DNA of 63,798 bases from Xenorhabdus hominickii (lineage in GTDB: Bacteria > Pseudomonadota > Gammaproteobacteria > Enterobacterales > Enterobacteriaceae), in contig NZ_NJAI01000008.1 of assembly GCF_002632725.1 (NCBI RefSeq), positions 125,329 through 189,126 on the forward strand, given 5' to 3'. Both the position numbers and the translations under genes were made by a program. This document shows positions 50,786 to 60,540 of this stretch, piece after piece. Below the pieces are notes generated by a model. The model was not told the DNA's origin and did no database searches. It saw only the letters and a list, made by a program, of their open reading frames with translations. Within the stretch, counting starts at the first letter, position 1. Each line of letters opens with the position of its first letter.

Positions 50786-52343
50786 GCGCTGTTCCTCCTT
50801 TTTTCTCTATATTTGCAGTTGTTTTAATTTTATCATCTTCAATCGACTCTTCTTTTGCTATACCAAAAGCAAAACTCAAATCTACCATTGCTTTAATTCC
50901 ATCATGATAAAACACCAAATCAAGACTTTTGGGTTTTGACTCCAGTGCAGCTAGTAGTTTTGCCTCTGCTTTAGCGGTCGCATCTACATATCCATAGATA
51001 GCATAATAGCTTACACCACCACGAATATTAGTGTCAGCTTTAATAGCAAATCCAGTTTCTAATATATTATCTTTTTTGAATGACCAGTCTCCCTTATCAT
51101 CAGATTCCCAGCCAAATTTAACATTCAACTCTCCTGTTAAAACGAGATCCAACTGCGCACCGACAAATGCCCCATTTTCACCTTTTTTAACTTTTTCTTC
51201 GTAAACTTGTCCTGCTTCACGAAGTGCAGAAAGTGCTCTTTCTGCTTTAAAATAAGCAGCTACTATTTGAAGAACATCAGCGCGTAACTCCAAGCCAATT
51301 AAAGGTGCTGCTGCTATATCTGCACCAAATTTGGAATAGAATTGAAAGTCATTATTGTGAGAAAGTTCATATTCACCATGAAGCTTAATTGAAGGATATA
51401 TAAGATCCACTTTTAAGATCTTGAACTTGTCACTATCATGCCCTACTGATAAAACATTCGTTATTTTACCAATGCCTTGCACACATGCTTCTATTGGTCC
51501 TATCTCGTTTTTATTCTTCTTAAATTCTTTTTGCAAGGTATGCGTCCATGTACGACTAGCTGCACCCTTTTGAATTTTTATTGTCCCCTCTACAGATAAT
51601 GTATTTTTTACTTGATAACGAGTTGTATCTTGAGTCCAGCCACGGTGTCTTCTGTGCTCTAATCCCCGTTCTCTATTAGTTTGAATTTGTTGCCTTCTTC
51701 TTTGTTGATCAGTGAATTCTTCAACGTCTTTTTTAGCTTTAAAAACCAGATCGAACTCCTGTTTTTCTTTAGTCACTAAATAAATATTCGAACTGAGGAC
51801 AGTTTTTTCGCCTAATATCATGAATAGTATTTTTTCTATTCCAGAATATTCTTTTTTTATTAATGGCTTGCCTGAACATTCATCGACTCTGATGGCATAA
51901 TGCTGTTTTTCGATATTGGTATGAAAATCCTTTTTTAGAAAACGTCCCAAAACAGAAAATGGCTCTTTTTCAATTTCTAAAAAATCTTTACTAGATTTGT
52001 GGTAAACCAGTTTTCCTTTATAAGGTTTTTTAGGCGAAAATTGAGCGAAGGGCAGATTTTTTTCATCAAATACGTTACCAATTGGACAATCTTTGTTATG
52101 TGAGATACAACCTTTACTGATCGAACTTAACTCAACAGCTACATTTGGTTTTTCTTCCTTAGGTAACTCATTAGCATGCTTGAAGGTTGTCAATGGTGAA
52201 TCAAGTACATAGAAAAAATGCCTTTGAACCCAAGACTGTTTATAACTAATAGTTTTATCACCCAATTTTATATCAATTTTATGTGTGCAATCGTCGGGGT
52301 TATCACAACCACATATTGCTGAACCTGCCTTTGTTGACGTCAT
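50721..52343 (-). CDS. Candidate T6SS effector of unknown type
   Basis: A 540-residue protein encoded 11 bp after PAAR (AAGGAGATAAAAA site). A Cys-rich N terminus (AGSAICGCDNPDDCTHKIDI) is followed by beta-rich and basic stretches (EFTDQQRRRQQIQTNRERGL) and a C-terminal half of alternating beta strands (LVLTGELNVKFGWESDD; GFAIKADTNIRGGVSYYAIY). No transmembrane helix, nuclease or lipase motif is apparent. The set VgrG-DUF4123-PAAR-this-exported partner marks it as an effector delivered on the spike. The all-beta C terminus hints at an envelope-acting or pore-forming mode, which is inference. Confidence 0.7.
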   Translation of the reverse strand: MTSTKAGSAICGCDNPDDCTHKIDIKLGDKTISYKQSWVQRHFFYVLDSPLTTFKHANELPKEEKPNVAVELSSISKGCISHNKDCPIGNVFDEKNLPFAQFSPKKPYKGKLVYHKSSKDFLEIEKEPFSVLGRFLKKDFHTNIEKQHYAIRVDECSGKPLIKKEYSGIEKILFMILGEKTVLSSNIYLVTKEKQEFDLVFKAKKDVEEFTDQQRRRQQIQTNRERGLEHRRHRGWTQDTTRYQVKNTLSVEGTIKIQKGAASRTWTHTLQKEFKKNKNEIGPIEACVQGIGKITNVLSVGHDSDKFKILKVDLIYPSIKLHGEYELSHNNDFQFYSKFGADIAAAPLIGLELRADVLQIVAAYFKAERALSALREAGQVYEEKVKKGENGAFVGAQLDLVLTGELNVKFGWESDDKGDWSFKKDNILETGFAIKADTNIRGGVSYYAIYGYVDATAKAEAKLLAALESKPKSLDLVFYHDGIKAMVDLSFAFGIAKEESIEDDKIKTTANIEKKGGTAREWVFQKPLSKDKSSYRISLG

Positions 52344-52354
52344 TTTTTATCTCC

Positions 52355-52624
52355 TTAACCAATATTCACACTGCCACCACCAATCACGACACCGCCACAA
52401 TCCACCGCATCTCCCGTTCTGGCAGCAGGTTTTCCCTCAATAAATACGGAGCAGGAACCTCCGGCTATTGCCCGTGAATGTGACGAATGAGAAGCCAGTG
52501 CATCACCTTGCCGTGCGAGATAGACACCATCAACTTTAACGGTACTGGCACCTGCAATAACCGGGGTTGCAGGACAATTACCGTGCTTTGTACCAATATC
52601 ACCCACTTTAACTGCATTACCCAT
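52355..52624 (-). CDS. PAAR spike-tip protein
   Basis: An 89-residue stand-alone PAAR-repeat protein (GDIGTKHGNCPATPVIAGAS; YLARQGDALASHSSHSRAIA; GKPAARTGDAVDCGGVVIGG). Conserved His and Cys would bind the zinc at the tip. It sits between the adaptor and the effector genes. Confidence 0.95.
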   Translation of the reverse strand: MGNAVKVGDIGTKHGNCPATPVIAGASTVKVDGVYLARQGDALASHSSHSRAIAGGSCSVFIEGKPAARTGDAVDCGGVVIGGGSVNIG

Positions 52625-52644
52625 CTTGTTGTTCCCTGTTTTGG

Positions 52645-53475
52645 TTAAAGAGGCACCTGACCCATTTCTTGAATTAATACACTTTCCGCTCGCATATGCC
52701 CCGGCTGGCTGTATTCGGTTAATTGGGCATATAGAGCTGCGGGCAAATCATCGATGGTGAGATAATGTCGGATGATGAAAAGCTGGAGCAGCCCACGAAC
52801 ATTACGGTCGTCCGTAATACCGTTTTGACCGAACCAGTCAAAAAACTGCCGGGCGCATTCCACCGTGTCGATATGAGGGATAAAATCAAAATCAGCTTTT
52901 TCCAGCCATTCAGGAATGAATCCGGCTAATTTTTCAATGTAGCGTTCTATGAAAATGGCTTGTATCTTCTCTAGCTGAATTTCTGTGATAGCGAGCATTT
53001 TGCGCTTGCTGGTTGCACCAACAGGAAAAGGCTCTCTGATTTTCACAAAGTTATCCGTGCGCTCTTCTTCGAGGTACAGTGTTGTTATCCATGTGATCGG
53101 CCCTAAAAAACAATGCAGCTCCCAGTCACTCAATACACCGAGAAAATCCCAGATATTACGCGGATCATAAAAACGGAAAAAGACCGGTTTTTCCTGTTGT
53201 GGAAGCAGAACTTGCAGGTATTTTCGTAAATGCTGGCGCACGGTCTTCATGTCTGCTGCACTGTGGACGAAAATTCCCCACGGGGTTCTGCGACACTCCA
53301 GCCAGATTTTAACCTCTTCCGTGACCTGTACCAGATAAGGTGCGATTTCCACCAGTTCTGGCTGGAGAGGCTCACCATAAAGACAGGCGGAAGGCGGGTC
53401 ATAACGTTCCAGCATCAAAAACAGATCAGATTCCGCCGCACCATCAATAATGGCGTAGAGTTTTTCCTGACTCAT
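52645..53475 (-). CDS. DUF4123 T6SS adaptor (Tap/TEC chaperone)
   Basis: A 276-residue DUF4123 protein: EKLYAIIDGAAESDLFLMLE, then LVEIAPYLVQV, HSAADMKTVRQHLRKYLQVL and VFFRFYDPRNIWDFLGVLSD. These chaperones bind a specific effector and load it on the cognate VgrG. Its ATG overlaps the VgrG stop (ATGA), and the effector lies two genes downstream. Confidence 0.93.
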   Translation of the reverse strand: MSQEKLYAIIDGAAESDLFLMLERYDPPSACLYGEPLQPELVEIAPYLVQVTEEVKIWLECRRTPWGIFVHSAADMKTVRQHLRKYLQVLLPQQEKPVFFRFYDPRNIWDFLGVLSDWELHCFLGPITWITTLYLEEERTDNFVKIREPFPVGATSKRKMLAITEIQLEKIQAIFIERYIEKLAGFIPEWLEKADFDFIPHIDTVECARQFFDWFGQNGITDDRNVRGLLQLFIIRHYLTIDDLPAALYAQLTEYSQPGHMRAESVLIQEMGQVPL

Positions 53476-55484
53476 TCGGGCTTCTCCTTCTCTTTCATTG
53501 GGCAGTGGGCGACAAACATGGAGCCTTCGCTTGCTGCGGCCAGCAGAATGGCGGGGTTAGCTGGTGCCAGTAAATCGCCGGGGCTGCCACCGGAGTTCAG
53601 GTTAATCGCCGCGCCTTTAATATCAATCCCGCCCGCGTGAAGCACAACAAAATTTCCACCGACATTTAATGTGATTTTGCTGCCACTTTGCAGGGTAAGA
53701 TCGCCCTGTGCATCCACACTGACTACCCCCTGGATTTTTTCAGCCAGATCGCCTTTGAGCTGTAATGAGCGGTCACCGTCAATCTGCTCAATATAATTGC
53801 CCGTGGTTTTATGATCCTGTTGACCTTCTACGGTCACCTTGCGGTTATTGGCTATCACCAGTTCATCGTCATGACCAATGCTGGTTGTGCGGTCATAGTT
53901 AATGCGTTCCCCGCGTGAATTACGTACCTGAATGGCGAGGTTTTTTTGAGCATGAATAAAGACTTCTTCGCGATCTTTTTCATCTTCAAAGCGTAATTCG
54001 TTAAATCCTTCACCTTTATGGGTTTTTGAGCGGATCGACATCTGGGTTTTTGCCATTGGCAGGCGGTTTGGCGGGATGTTGTTGGCATGGTAGGCTCGTC
54101 CGACAATAATCGGTTGATCGGGGTCGCCGTGGACAAAATCCACCAAAACTTCGTGCCCAATACGTGGAATGGCAATCATACCCATTAATTGCCCTGCCCA
54201 CGCCTGACTGACCCGTACCCAGCAAGAACTGCGGTCATTAAATTCACCGTACCGATCCCAGTCAAACTGGATACGGACCCGCCCGTGTTCGTCACAGAAA
54301 ATTTCTTCGCCTTCCGGCCCAACAACCGTGGCAATATGCGGCCCTTCCATTTGGGGTTTCGGATAGGGGGAAGGTCGGTAAGAGTTTTTTCGTGTGGTGA
54401 AAGTAAATTGGTTAGACAGCCATGTACCGCTACCGCCTGACTGGGTTTCATCGGCTTGTGGCTGTTGACCCGAATGGGTTATCTGAATTAACTGCCATTG
54501 GTCATTAAAAACCTCTCTAGGGTGATCCATCAGGTTAAATAACTGCCCCGGCCACATGGCAAAACAGTCCCCCTGACCGTTACCAAGCTGAGTGTCCCGG
54601 CGCAGGTATTCCAGACGATACTGGCTTGCCCGTTGTCCTAACTCATCATCTTTATAGCGGCTGGGAAAATCATAATAATGATAGCTGTTCAGTATTCGCT
54701 GATTGTCAAGATTACGCCCTTCATACCAGAATTCCCGGTTCCAGCGTGGGTTTTTAAAAGTCCTGTCTTTGGTCGTGATATTAGCCACACCAACGCGTTC
54801 TGACCAGCTAAATTGGCGGACACAGGTTGTTTCTCCCGTCACATCGGTTTCCGGGCGGTAGGGGACGGTAATCACCTGATTAAGAGACAGGCAGGAGTCG
54901 TGAAACACAATGCGTTGCTCGTGCTGATCCTGATCGAAAGTGAAATAGTAAAAAATGCCCTCATCAGCCAGTAAGCGCTGGATAAATGCCAGATCGCTTT
55001 CATCGTACTGAACACAGAATTCCCGTGGTGGATGTTTGTAACCAAGCGCAAAGAAAAAGTTTCGTACCCCATTTTCTCTGAGCAGGCTTTCCACAATATC
55101 CACAACGGACTGATTTTGGAAAATCCGGCTATTGACCCGTAATGATGCACGCCATAAAGGAGGTTGAAGGGTGATATGGTAGTGGCTTTGATGGCGCCCG
55201 GTTGATTGCAGTGAAAAATGTGTCACCATGCCCGTGACTTGCCGTTCAATTCGCCCGTTACGGTGTACAGCAAAAGCGGCGCTGCTATCCAAAACATCGG
55301 CGAAGTTAATGTCAGCAGTCTGACAAGTCAGTGTCACTTCCAGCCGAAAAGGGGTTGATAGCGCTTCATTCAGTGAAAAATCGACAACAGCGAAAGTTTG
55401 TTCTGGTAAATTTTCCGTAATCAGTGTGAATATTAAACCTGAGCGATCAAGTAGTTGATTGATTTTATCTATTACCCTGCTCAT
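53472..55484 (-). CDS. vgrG: Type VI secretion spike protein VgrG
   Basis: A 670-residue VgrG lacking the N-terminal extension of the copy at 1840. It has the gp27-like motif FCVQYDESDLAFIQRLLADE, the OB-fold (GPEGEEIFCDEHGRVRIQFD; DFVHGDPDQPIIVGRAYH) and a C-terminal beta-needle with DUF2345-like strands (LTLQSGSKITLNVGGNFVV). The gene is first of a four- or five-gene minus-strand operon carrying one effector. Confidence 0.95.
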   Translation of the reverse strand: MSRVIDKINQLLDRSGLIFTLITENLPEQTFAVVDFSLNEALSTPFRLEVTLTCQTADINFADVLDSSAAFAVHRNGRIERQVTGMVTHFSLQSTGRHQSHYHITLQPPLWRASLRVNSRIFQNQSVVDIVESLLRENGVRNFFFALGYKHPPREFCVQYDESDLAFIQRLLADEGIFYYFTFDQDQHEQRIVFHDSCLSLNQVITVPYRPETDVTGETTCVRQFSWSERVGVANITTKDRTFKNPRWNREFWYEGRNLDNQRILNSYHYYDFPSRYKDDELGQRASQYRLEYLRRDTQLGNGQGDCFAMWPGQLFNLMDHPREVFNDQWQLIQITHSGQQPQADETQSGGSGTWLSNQFTFTTRKNSYRPSPYPKPQMEGPHIATVVGPEGEEIFCDEHGRVRIQFDWDRYGEFNDRSSCWVRVSQAWAGQLMGMIAIPRIGHEVLVDFVHGDPDQPIIVGRAYHANNIPPNRLPMAKTQMSIRSKTHKGEGFNELRFEDEKDREEVFIHAQKNLAIQVRNSRGERINYDRTTSIGHDDELVIANNRKVTVEGQQDHKTTGNYIEQIDGDRSLQLKGDLAEKIQGVVSVDAQGDLTLQSGSKITLNVGGNFVVLHAGGIDIKGAAINLNSGGSPGDLLAPANPAILLAAASEGSMFVAHCPMKEKEKPE

Positions 55485-55866
55485 TTTGGCTCTCCGTAAT
55501 CTTTTGGTGTATCAATCCTTATTTACTGCCTGAATGGTAAAAATAATTTCACAATAAAACTATTGTTGCATGCTTTTAGTACAATATGGGCAGAATATAA
55601 TAGAATTGTTTTTACATACAACCATGAATAAAAGTTCAGCAGGGAAATTGTGATTAACTTCTCCTCTTAAATAAAATCAGTTAATTACATCATTCAAATT
55701 TCACGTAACACAATAGATTAAAATTACACTGACGCGCTGCGCTTGTCTTCTCTGGTTTGTCCGGCTAATACATTAACCAGACAAATCAGAGATTTTGAAA
55801 AACACTATTCCAGCCAGAAAAAACATTTTCCAAAGCCCCTCCCTGTTAAAGAATTAGAGATAAAAC

Positions 55867-56085
55867 TGTTCACCCTATTCACCGTTGAATATTTTCATTT
55901 AAATTCATATTGTTAAATGGTGCTAACTTGAAATCAGACTCATCACCACTCTTCACCCACCGTTCACCTTCAAATCAGGAAAAGGTGAATAGTGGTGAAG
56001 ACTTGTGAATAGTTTAAAAATAACTATTCACCCTATAATATATTGATATAACTGGTTTAAATTACAAGGTGAACCGTAGTGAACA
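55867..56085. other. P4-type replication origin iterons
   Basis: Ten 8-bp iterons of consensus GGTGAA(C/T)A lie just downstream of the alpha-like gene. TTCACC orientation: 55867, 55876, 55950, 55961, 56025. GGTGAA orientation: 55984, 55994, 56004 (one mismatch, TGTGAATA), 56068, 56078. Neighbours are 9-11 bp apart, one helical turn. Phage P4 alpha protein binds GGTGAACA iterons in ori and crr; TGTTCACC at 55867 is an exact match on the other strand. The intervening DNA is AT-rich and would unwind. Confidence 0.8.
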
Positions 56086-56128
56086 CTTTTTTATATTTCT
56101 TAGAAAAATATCTGTAATAAAGAAAAAA

Positions 56129-58570
56129 TTATTCTTCTGGCAGGTCATTCCTTGTCAGTTTTGGCATCCACTCAATGGCAGTGTCAATATTCAGGCTCAG
56201 ATTACTGCGAATGCCATATTTGCTTTTCTTACGCAGGTAATGCTGCCCATACTCTGCCAGTGCGCCCGGCATATCCATACCAAAACGGGTCACGGAAACG
56301 GGTTTATTCAGATTGTTGCCTTTCATATAAGCAAGATAGGCGTGATAAAGGTACTTACGGGGATTGAACGGCACAATCTCCGCATTACCGATTAACAGGC
56401 CGTCAGCTTCATTAGACGCAATCAGGTAGCCACAAAAATCGACCAGCGGATCTGTGCCACGTTTGATATCCAGTGCTTCTGCGGACTTTTGTTGCTCTGC
56501 CAGTAAACGCCTCGCAGCCTGTGGATCAGCAAACCGATACAACAGATGCCGAATAATTACAGGCAATTCTGCTGCAATCTTCTCCCGTAGAAGTGGATCA
56601 CGTTCATTTTCCGGCACAACTTCGGAAAAGTTAAAAATCACTCGACGCCGCGATACACCACCACTGCGATCACTGAAACTCATGGCATTATTGTTTACCG
56701 CCAAGACCACGGCAGGAATGCGGGTTGAATAAGGTTGTTTATGCTTCGGGTCGATAGCCACTTCATCCCCGCCTGTAATGGCTTTGATGCCGGAGCCATC
56801 GCCCACATAGCGAGTCTGATCCGGCAGGATAATCAACGAATATCCCACAATCAGCGCCCGTTCCCGTGGGTTTTCCAGCGCGGCCATACTCGCAGAAACC
56901 GTGTTGCCTTTGCCTGCCAGCATTGAACATATTTCAGCAAAGATGCTTTTGCCACTGCCTCCAGCACCGGTGATTTCCAGAAACAACTGCCAGTCGTAAC
57001 GGTTCGCCAGCACCATAAACAGGGCTGCCAATACGCGCTCAAATTTGTTCTCACTGTTAGCGGTTGCCCGATTGAGCCAGCGCCAGAACTGTGGCGCATG
57101 ATCTTGCAGGGTTTCCCCCGAAACAGGGGAGTTAAACGCAACATCATTCGCCAGTAGCAACCAGTCACTTTTACGATGAGGCCGGAACTGGCATGTTTTC
57201 AGGTCAAACACGCAGTTGCTGAATCCGATTAAATGACGTTCTGGCGGCTGCATCATGGGAAGCTGCAATTTCAGGGCATCCACGGCAGAGCTGATACCAT
57301 GCGGTGAGTACGGTAACTTTTCTTCCATAAAGGCTGCCACCATTTCCCGCTTTAAATCGCGGTCACTGACCGGAAGCCAGACAATGCCGTCATAGTGATG
57401 CACGGTTTCTGAAGCGCCATCCAATGCTAAATCAACGTTATAACGTGCCAGTAACACCTCTCCGCGCTGGCTGGCTCCCATCTGGCATAATGTCAGTTTT
57501 GAATACTCGATATCATTGGGCTGAGTGGTTGCTTTTTTCTTTGTTGGTGTGGGCTGATAAAGCCCTTGAGCAAAGGCCAGTTTTGCCTTTTCCACACCGT
57601 ATTTTTGTCGGTAATCGTCCCAGTCGGCTGTGTACTCTGTCGGTGGTAACGTGACCCAACCCTTAACCGCAAGAGCTGCTTTTTCTGCTGAAATCTTGCC
57701 GATATTTACTTTGAGTTTGCCGCACTTATCCAGTTCGTCGGGATGATGCCAGTCATTATCTGCTGCCAAAATAATTTTTGTGTCTGACCAACGTTCCCGA
57801 ATCGCTTTAGCGACAGAATACAAATTACCTGCATCCAATGCTGCCAGAACAGTACCCTTATAGAGCAAGTTAGCTGTGAGCGCTGTGGCGTAACCTTCGG
57901 TAATGAGCACTGTATCGGGATGATCTTCCAGTTCTGAGACAGAAATAAATGCACCTTTTTTCTGGCTGCCAGACAGTAATTTTTTCTCTCCATTGGGTGT
58001 GATAATCTGCGCACCTGTTACTTTTTTATCCAGTGTTGTCAGTGCCAACAAAGTCGAATTATTGAGCAATAGCCGCTGATTAGGAAAATCCAGCCCTTTT
58101 GCAGCCAGATAGGGCGATTGACCAGCGACAGTTTGCGCCATTAGTGATGCAACTTTTTCGGCAATTGACTGCGTAGTTTGAATGGTTTCTCTGGCGGGCT
58201 TGGGTTCTGGCAAAGGCAATGCCAGTACGCCTGCAATGATTTTTGCTGCCTCAGTGATGGAAACTCCTTTGGTTCTTGCCACTAAATCCAGTCCATCACC
58301 ATAGTTTGGATAATCACACTGGCGGCAATGCCAGTTGCCATGATGGTGATCATCAATAAAGTGAAAGCGGTCAGTACCGCCGCAGACAGGACAAGCACCA
58401 TGTTTTCCCTTTGCCGGGATATCGATGCCACAAGCAGACAGCAGATTTTCCCAATGGTACATAGCGGATTTTTTCACGGTCTGGATCAGGTCAAGCGGTT
58501 TTTGGTTGCCTGTGATATCTGAAGATGTAAATTTAGGGCGAGTTTGAGTATGCTGTATATCAGCCATCAT
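56129..58570 (-). CDS. P4 alpha-like primase/helicase/origin-binding protein
   Basis: An 813-residue multidomain protein. It has a zinc finger (CPVCGGTDRFHF, WHCRQCDYPN), a primase TOPRIM-like region (LITEGYATALTANLL; ILAADND), a D5/SF3 helicase with Walker A GAGGSGKSIFAEI and a C-terminal winged region for iteron binding. It would replicate a P4-like element from the adjacent iterons. The start at 58570 has GGAG 5 bp upstream. Confidence 0.93.
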   Translation of the reverse strand: MMADIQHTQTRPKFTSSDITGNQKPLDLIQTVKKSAMYHWENLLSACGIDIPAKGKHGACPVCGGTDRFHFIDDHHHGNWHCRQCDYPNYGDGLDLVARTKGVSITEAAKIIAGVLALPLPEPKPARETIQTTQSIAEKVASLMAQTVAGQSPYLAAKGLDFPNQRLLLNNSTLLALTTLDKKVTGAQIITPNGEKKLLSGSQKKGAFISVSELEDHPDTVLITEGYATALTANLLYKGTVLAALDAGNLYSVAKAIRERWSDTKIILAADNDWHHPDELDKCGKLKVNIGKISAEKAALAVKGWVTLPPTEYTADWDDYRQKYGVEKAKLAFAQGLYQPTPTKKKATTQPNDIEYSKLTLCQMGASQRGEVLLARYNVDLALDGASETVHHYDGIVWLPVSDRDLKREMVAAFMEEKLPYSPHGISSAVDALKLQLPMMQPPERHLIGFSNCVFDLKTCQFRPHRKSDWLLLANDVAFNSPVSGETLQDHAPQFWRWLNRATANSENKFERVLAALFMVLANRYDWQLFLEITGAGGSGKSIFAEICSMLAGKGNTVSASMAALENPRERALIVGYSLIILPDQTRYVGDGSGIKAITGGDEVAIDPKHKQPYSTRIPAVVLAVNNNAMSFSDRSGGVSRRRVIFNFSEVVPENERDPLLREKIAAELPVIIRHLLYRFADPQAARRLLAEQQKSAEALDIKRGTDPLVDFCGYLIASNEADGLLIGNAEIVPFNPRKYLYHAYLAYMKGNNLNKPVSVTRFGMDMPGALAEYGQHYLRKKSKYGIRSNLSLNIDTAIEWMPKLTRNDLPEE

Positions 58571-58675
58571 CGTTACTCCGTATAACGGTTGTTGGTCAGA
58601 CGCCTCAGATGTGTGTCACCACACTGGGGCGTTGTTTTTTTATATTACGTTTCTTATGTCATGTGCTTTTATCTG

Positions 58676-58882
58676 TTATGCCGCTCGCGATTCCGCGATC
58701 CGCTGCGCAATCCAGTTATCAATTTCTGATTCAACAAAGGCGACGGAGCGGGAGCCGAGTTTGACTTGTTTCGGGAATTCTCCGGCACTAATCAGTTTAT
58801 AAATCCACGCTTTGCTATAACCCGTTCTGCGTTGAACTTCCGGCAAACGAATAAGGTTTTCCTTCGACGCTGTCATTGTCAT
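58676..58882 (-). CDS. AlpA-family regulator
   Basis: A 68-residue AlpA/excisionase-type protein (LIRLPEVQRRTGYSKAWIYK; EFPKQVKLGSRSVAFVESEI). The chosen ATG at 58882 has AGGAGAAAAAAT. In P4-like elements AlpA-type proteins activate integrase transcription and act as recombination directionality factors. It stands between primase and integrase, the usual place. Confidence 0.92.
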   Translation of the reverse strand: MTMTASKENLIRLPEVQRRTGYSKAWIYKLISAGEFPKQVKLGSRSVAFVESEIDNWIAQRIAESRAA

Positions 58883-59098
58883 ATTTTTTCTCCTGTTACC
58901 GAGTCCTTGAGCGCTCACCGTGGACGTTGTTTGATGACAGGCGGATTATTTAAAAATCAAGACTAAATGAACAGCGTTAATTGTTTTTCCGATTTGTTGA
59001 ATTTATTTTTTCAGGAAATTTTGGCTTTTAATTGGCATTGTGTATAAAAAACAAGCTCGTGTGCCACGAGCACACTTGCGCAAAAAATCATCATATAT

Positions 59099-60313
59099 TT
59101 ACGCCCTTTTGCCAAATTTTCCAATCAGCACATTTTCGCCTCGTTCCAGCATCTCCATATGATCCGCATACCATTGCAGCATTTCCCGGCGACCATCCAG
59201 ATATTGAGCGTGGTTGTAAGTACCACGGATGCTGTTCTTGTCAACATGAGCAAGCTGAGTTTCAATCCAAGCTGTGTTATAGCCTTGTTCATGCAGGATG
59301 GTACTCATGGTATGGCGGAAACCGTGACCTGTTGCCCTGCCATCATAGCCAATACGCTTAATAACCTGATTGATAGCAGCCTCACTCATCGGTTTACCCG
59401 CATCATTACGGCCGGGGAAAACGTATTTCCCTCGCCCTGTAATAGAATGCAGTTTAATAAGAATGGCTTTAACCTGATTTGATAGTGGGACGATGTGAGG
59501 GCGGCGCATTTTCATTCGTTCGGCAGGGATTTACCAGAGATCGTTATCGAAATCGAATTCAGTCCATTCCGATTCTCTCAGCTCAATGGTGCGTACTCCG
59601 GTCAGCATCAGCATACGGGTCGCTGATTGCGTCACTTGACTGCCACTATAGCCACTCAAGGCGGTGAGGAAATCATTCATCTGGTCGGCTAAAAGGTGTG
59701 GGAAGTGTTTTTGCTTGGGAGCTTTGAGTGCGCTGGCAAGATCAGTAACAGGATTGAATTCTGCCCGTCCGGTAATAACAGCGTAAGTGAAAATTTGCCG
59801 ACAGGCCTGTCTGGTTTTTTTCAATTTATCCAAAACGCCGCGTTGCTCCATTTTTCGCAGCACAGCCAGCATTTCAGCAGGTTTAATCTCGGTAACAGCA
59901 CGTTTACCAATATACGGGAAGATGTCTTTTTTCAGATATTCTAGAATGTCTTCGGCATACCCTTGTGACCAATTAGGGCATTTATATTCGTGCCATTCAA
60001 TAGCGATAGACTCAAAACTATTGCTGACCGCAAATACTTTGGCTGCCTTTTCTGCTCTCTTTTCTTCTATCGGATCATTACCATCCGATAACGTCCGCCG
60101 CGCATCATTTCTCTTGGTTCGTGCTTCGGCAAGGGAGATTTCAGGATATACCCCTAATGCGAGCAATTTTTCTTTGCCTGCGATCCGATACTTTAACCGC
60201 CAATAGCGAGAGCCATTAGGGTTAACCAATAGATATAGTCCGCCACCATCTGCAAGTTTGTAGGGTTTTTCTTTCGGCTTTGCAGTGTCCACCTGTCGGG
60301 CTGTTAGCTTCAT
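59099..60313 (-). pseudogene. P4-type integrase interrupted by an ochre codon
   Basis: A 404-codon P4-like tyrosine integrase with one in-frame TAA at 59531-59533. The upstream part has the DUF4102 arm-binding domain (KPYKLADGGGLYLLVNPNGS), core domain and the catalytic Arg region (RMLMLTGVRTIELRESEWTE); after NDLW the stop, then IPAERMKM and the second half with HxxR (GHGFRHTMSTIL) and the Tyr in RGTYNHAQYL. Both halves stay in one frame, so this is a single nonsense change. It starts 174 bp from the right tRNA repeat. It was probably the integrase of the island. Confidence 0.88.
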
Positions 60314-60486
60314 GGGGGTATCTCACTTCATTGAACCTGAACGTACCCCTAAATATACCCCTATAAGATCGGAGATTTCAACATACCTTACTAGACTATA
60401 GGAGAACGGAAAAAGGCCAATACTGCGTATTTATTGGGATTTTGTAGACTTCGGAAGACGTTACGATATGAATGGATGGTACGCCC

Positions 60487-60521
60487 TACAGGATTCGAAC
60501 CTGTGACCTACGGCTTAGAAG
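60487..60521 (-). repeat. Right att copy: 3' half of tRNA-Arg(UCU)-like gene
   Basis: Identical to 220-254. Here the tRNA end continues to AGGGCGT (60481-60487 on the plus strand ACGCCCT), the expected acceptor strand, so this copy keeps the true 3' end. The 5' half is replaced by unrelated sequence after 60521. It lies between two integrase genes that point away from it. Confidence 0.88.
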
Positions 60522-60540
60522 GGCAAAAACTATTGTTTTC

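Noticed and set aside
55867..56085. CRISPR array
   Set aside because: The repeats are 8 bp, in both orientations and 9-11 bp apart; they fit replication iterons, and no cas gene is present anywhere in the window.
60481..60525. tRNA gene at the right edge
   Set aside because: The 3' half including acceptor strand is present, but the 5' half is replaced by unrelated sequence.
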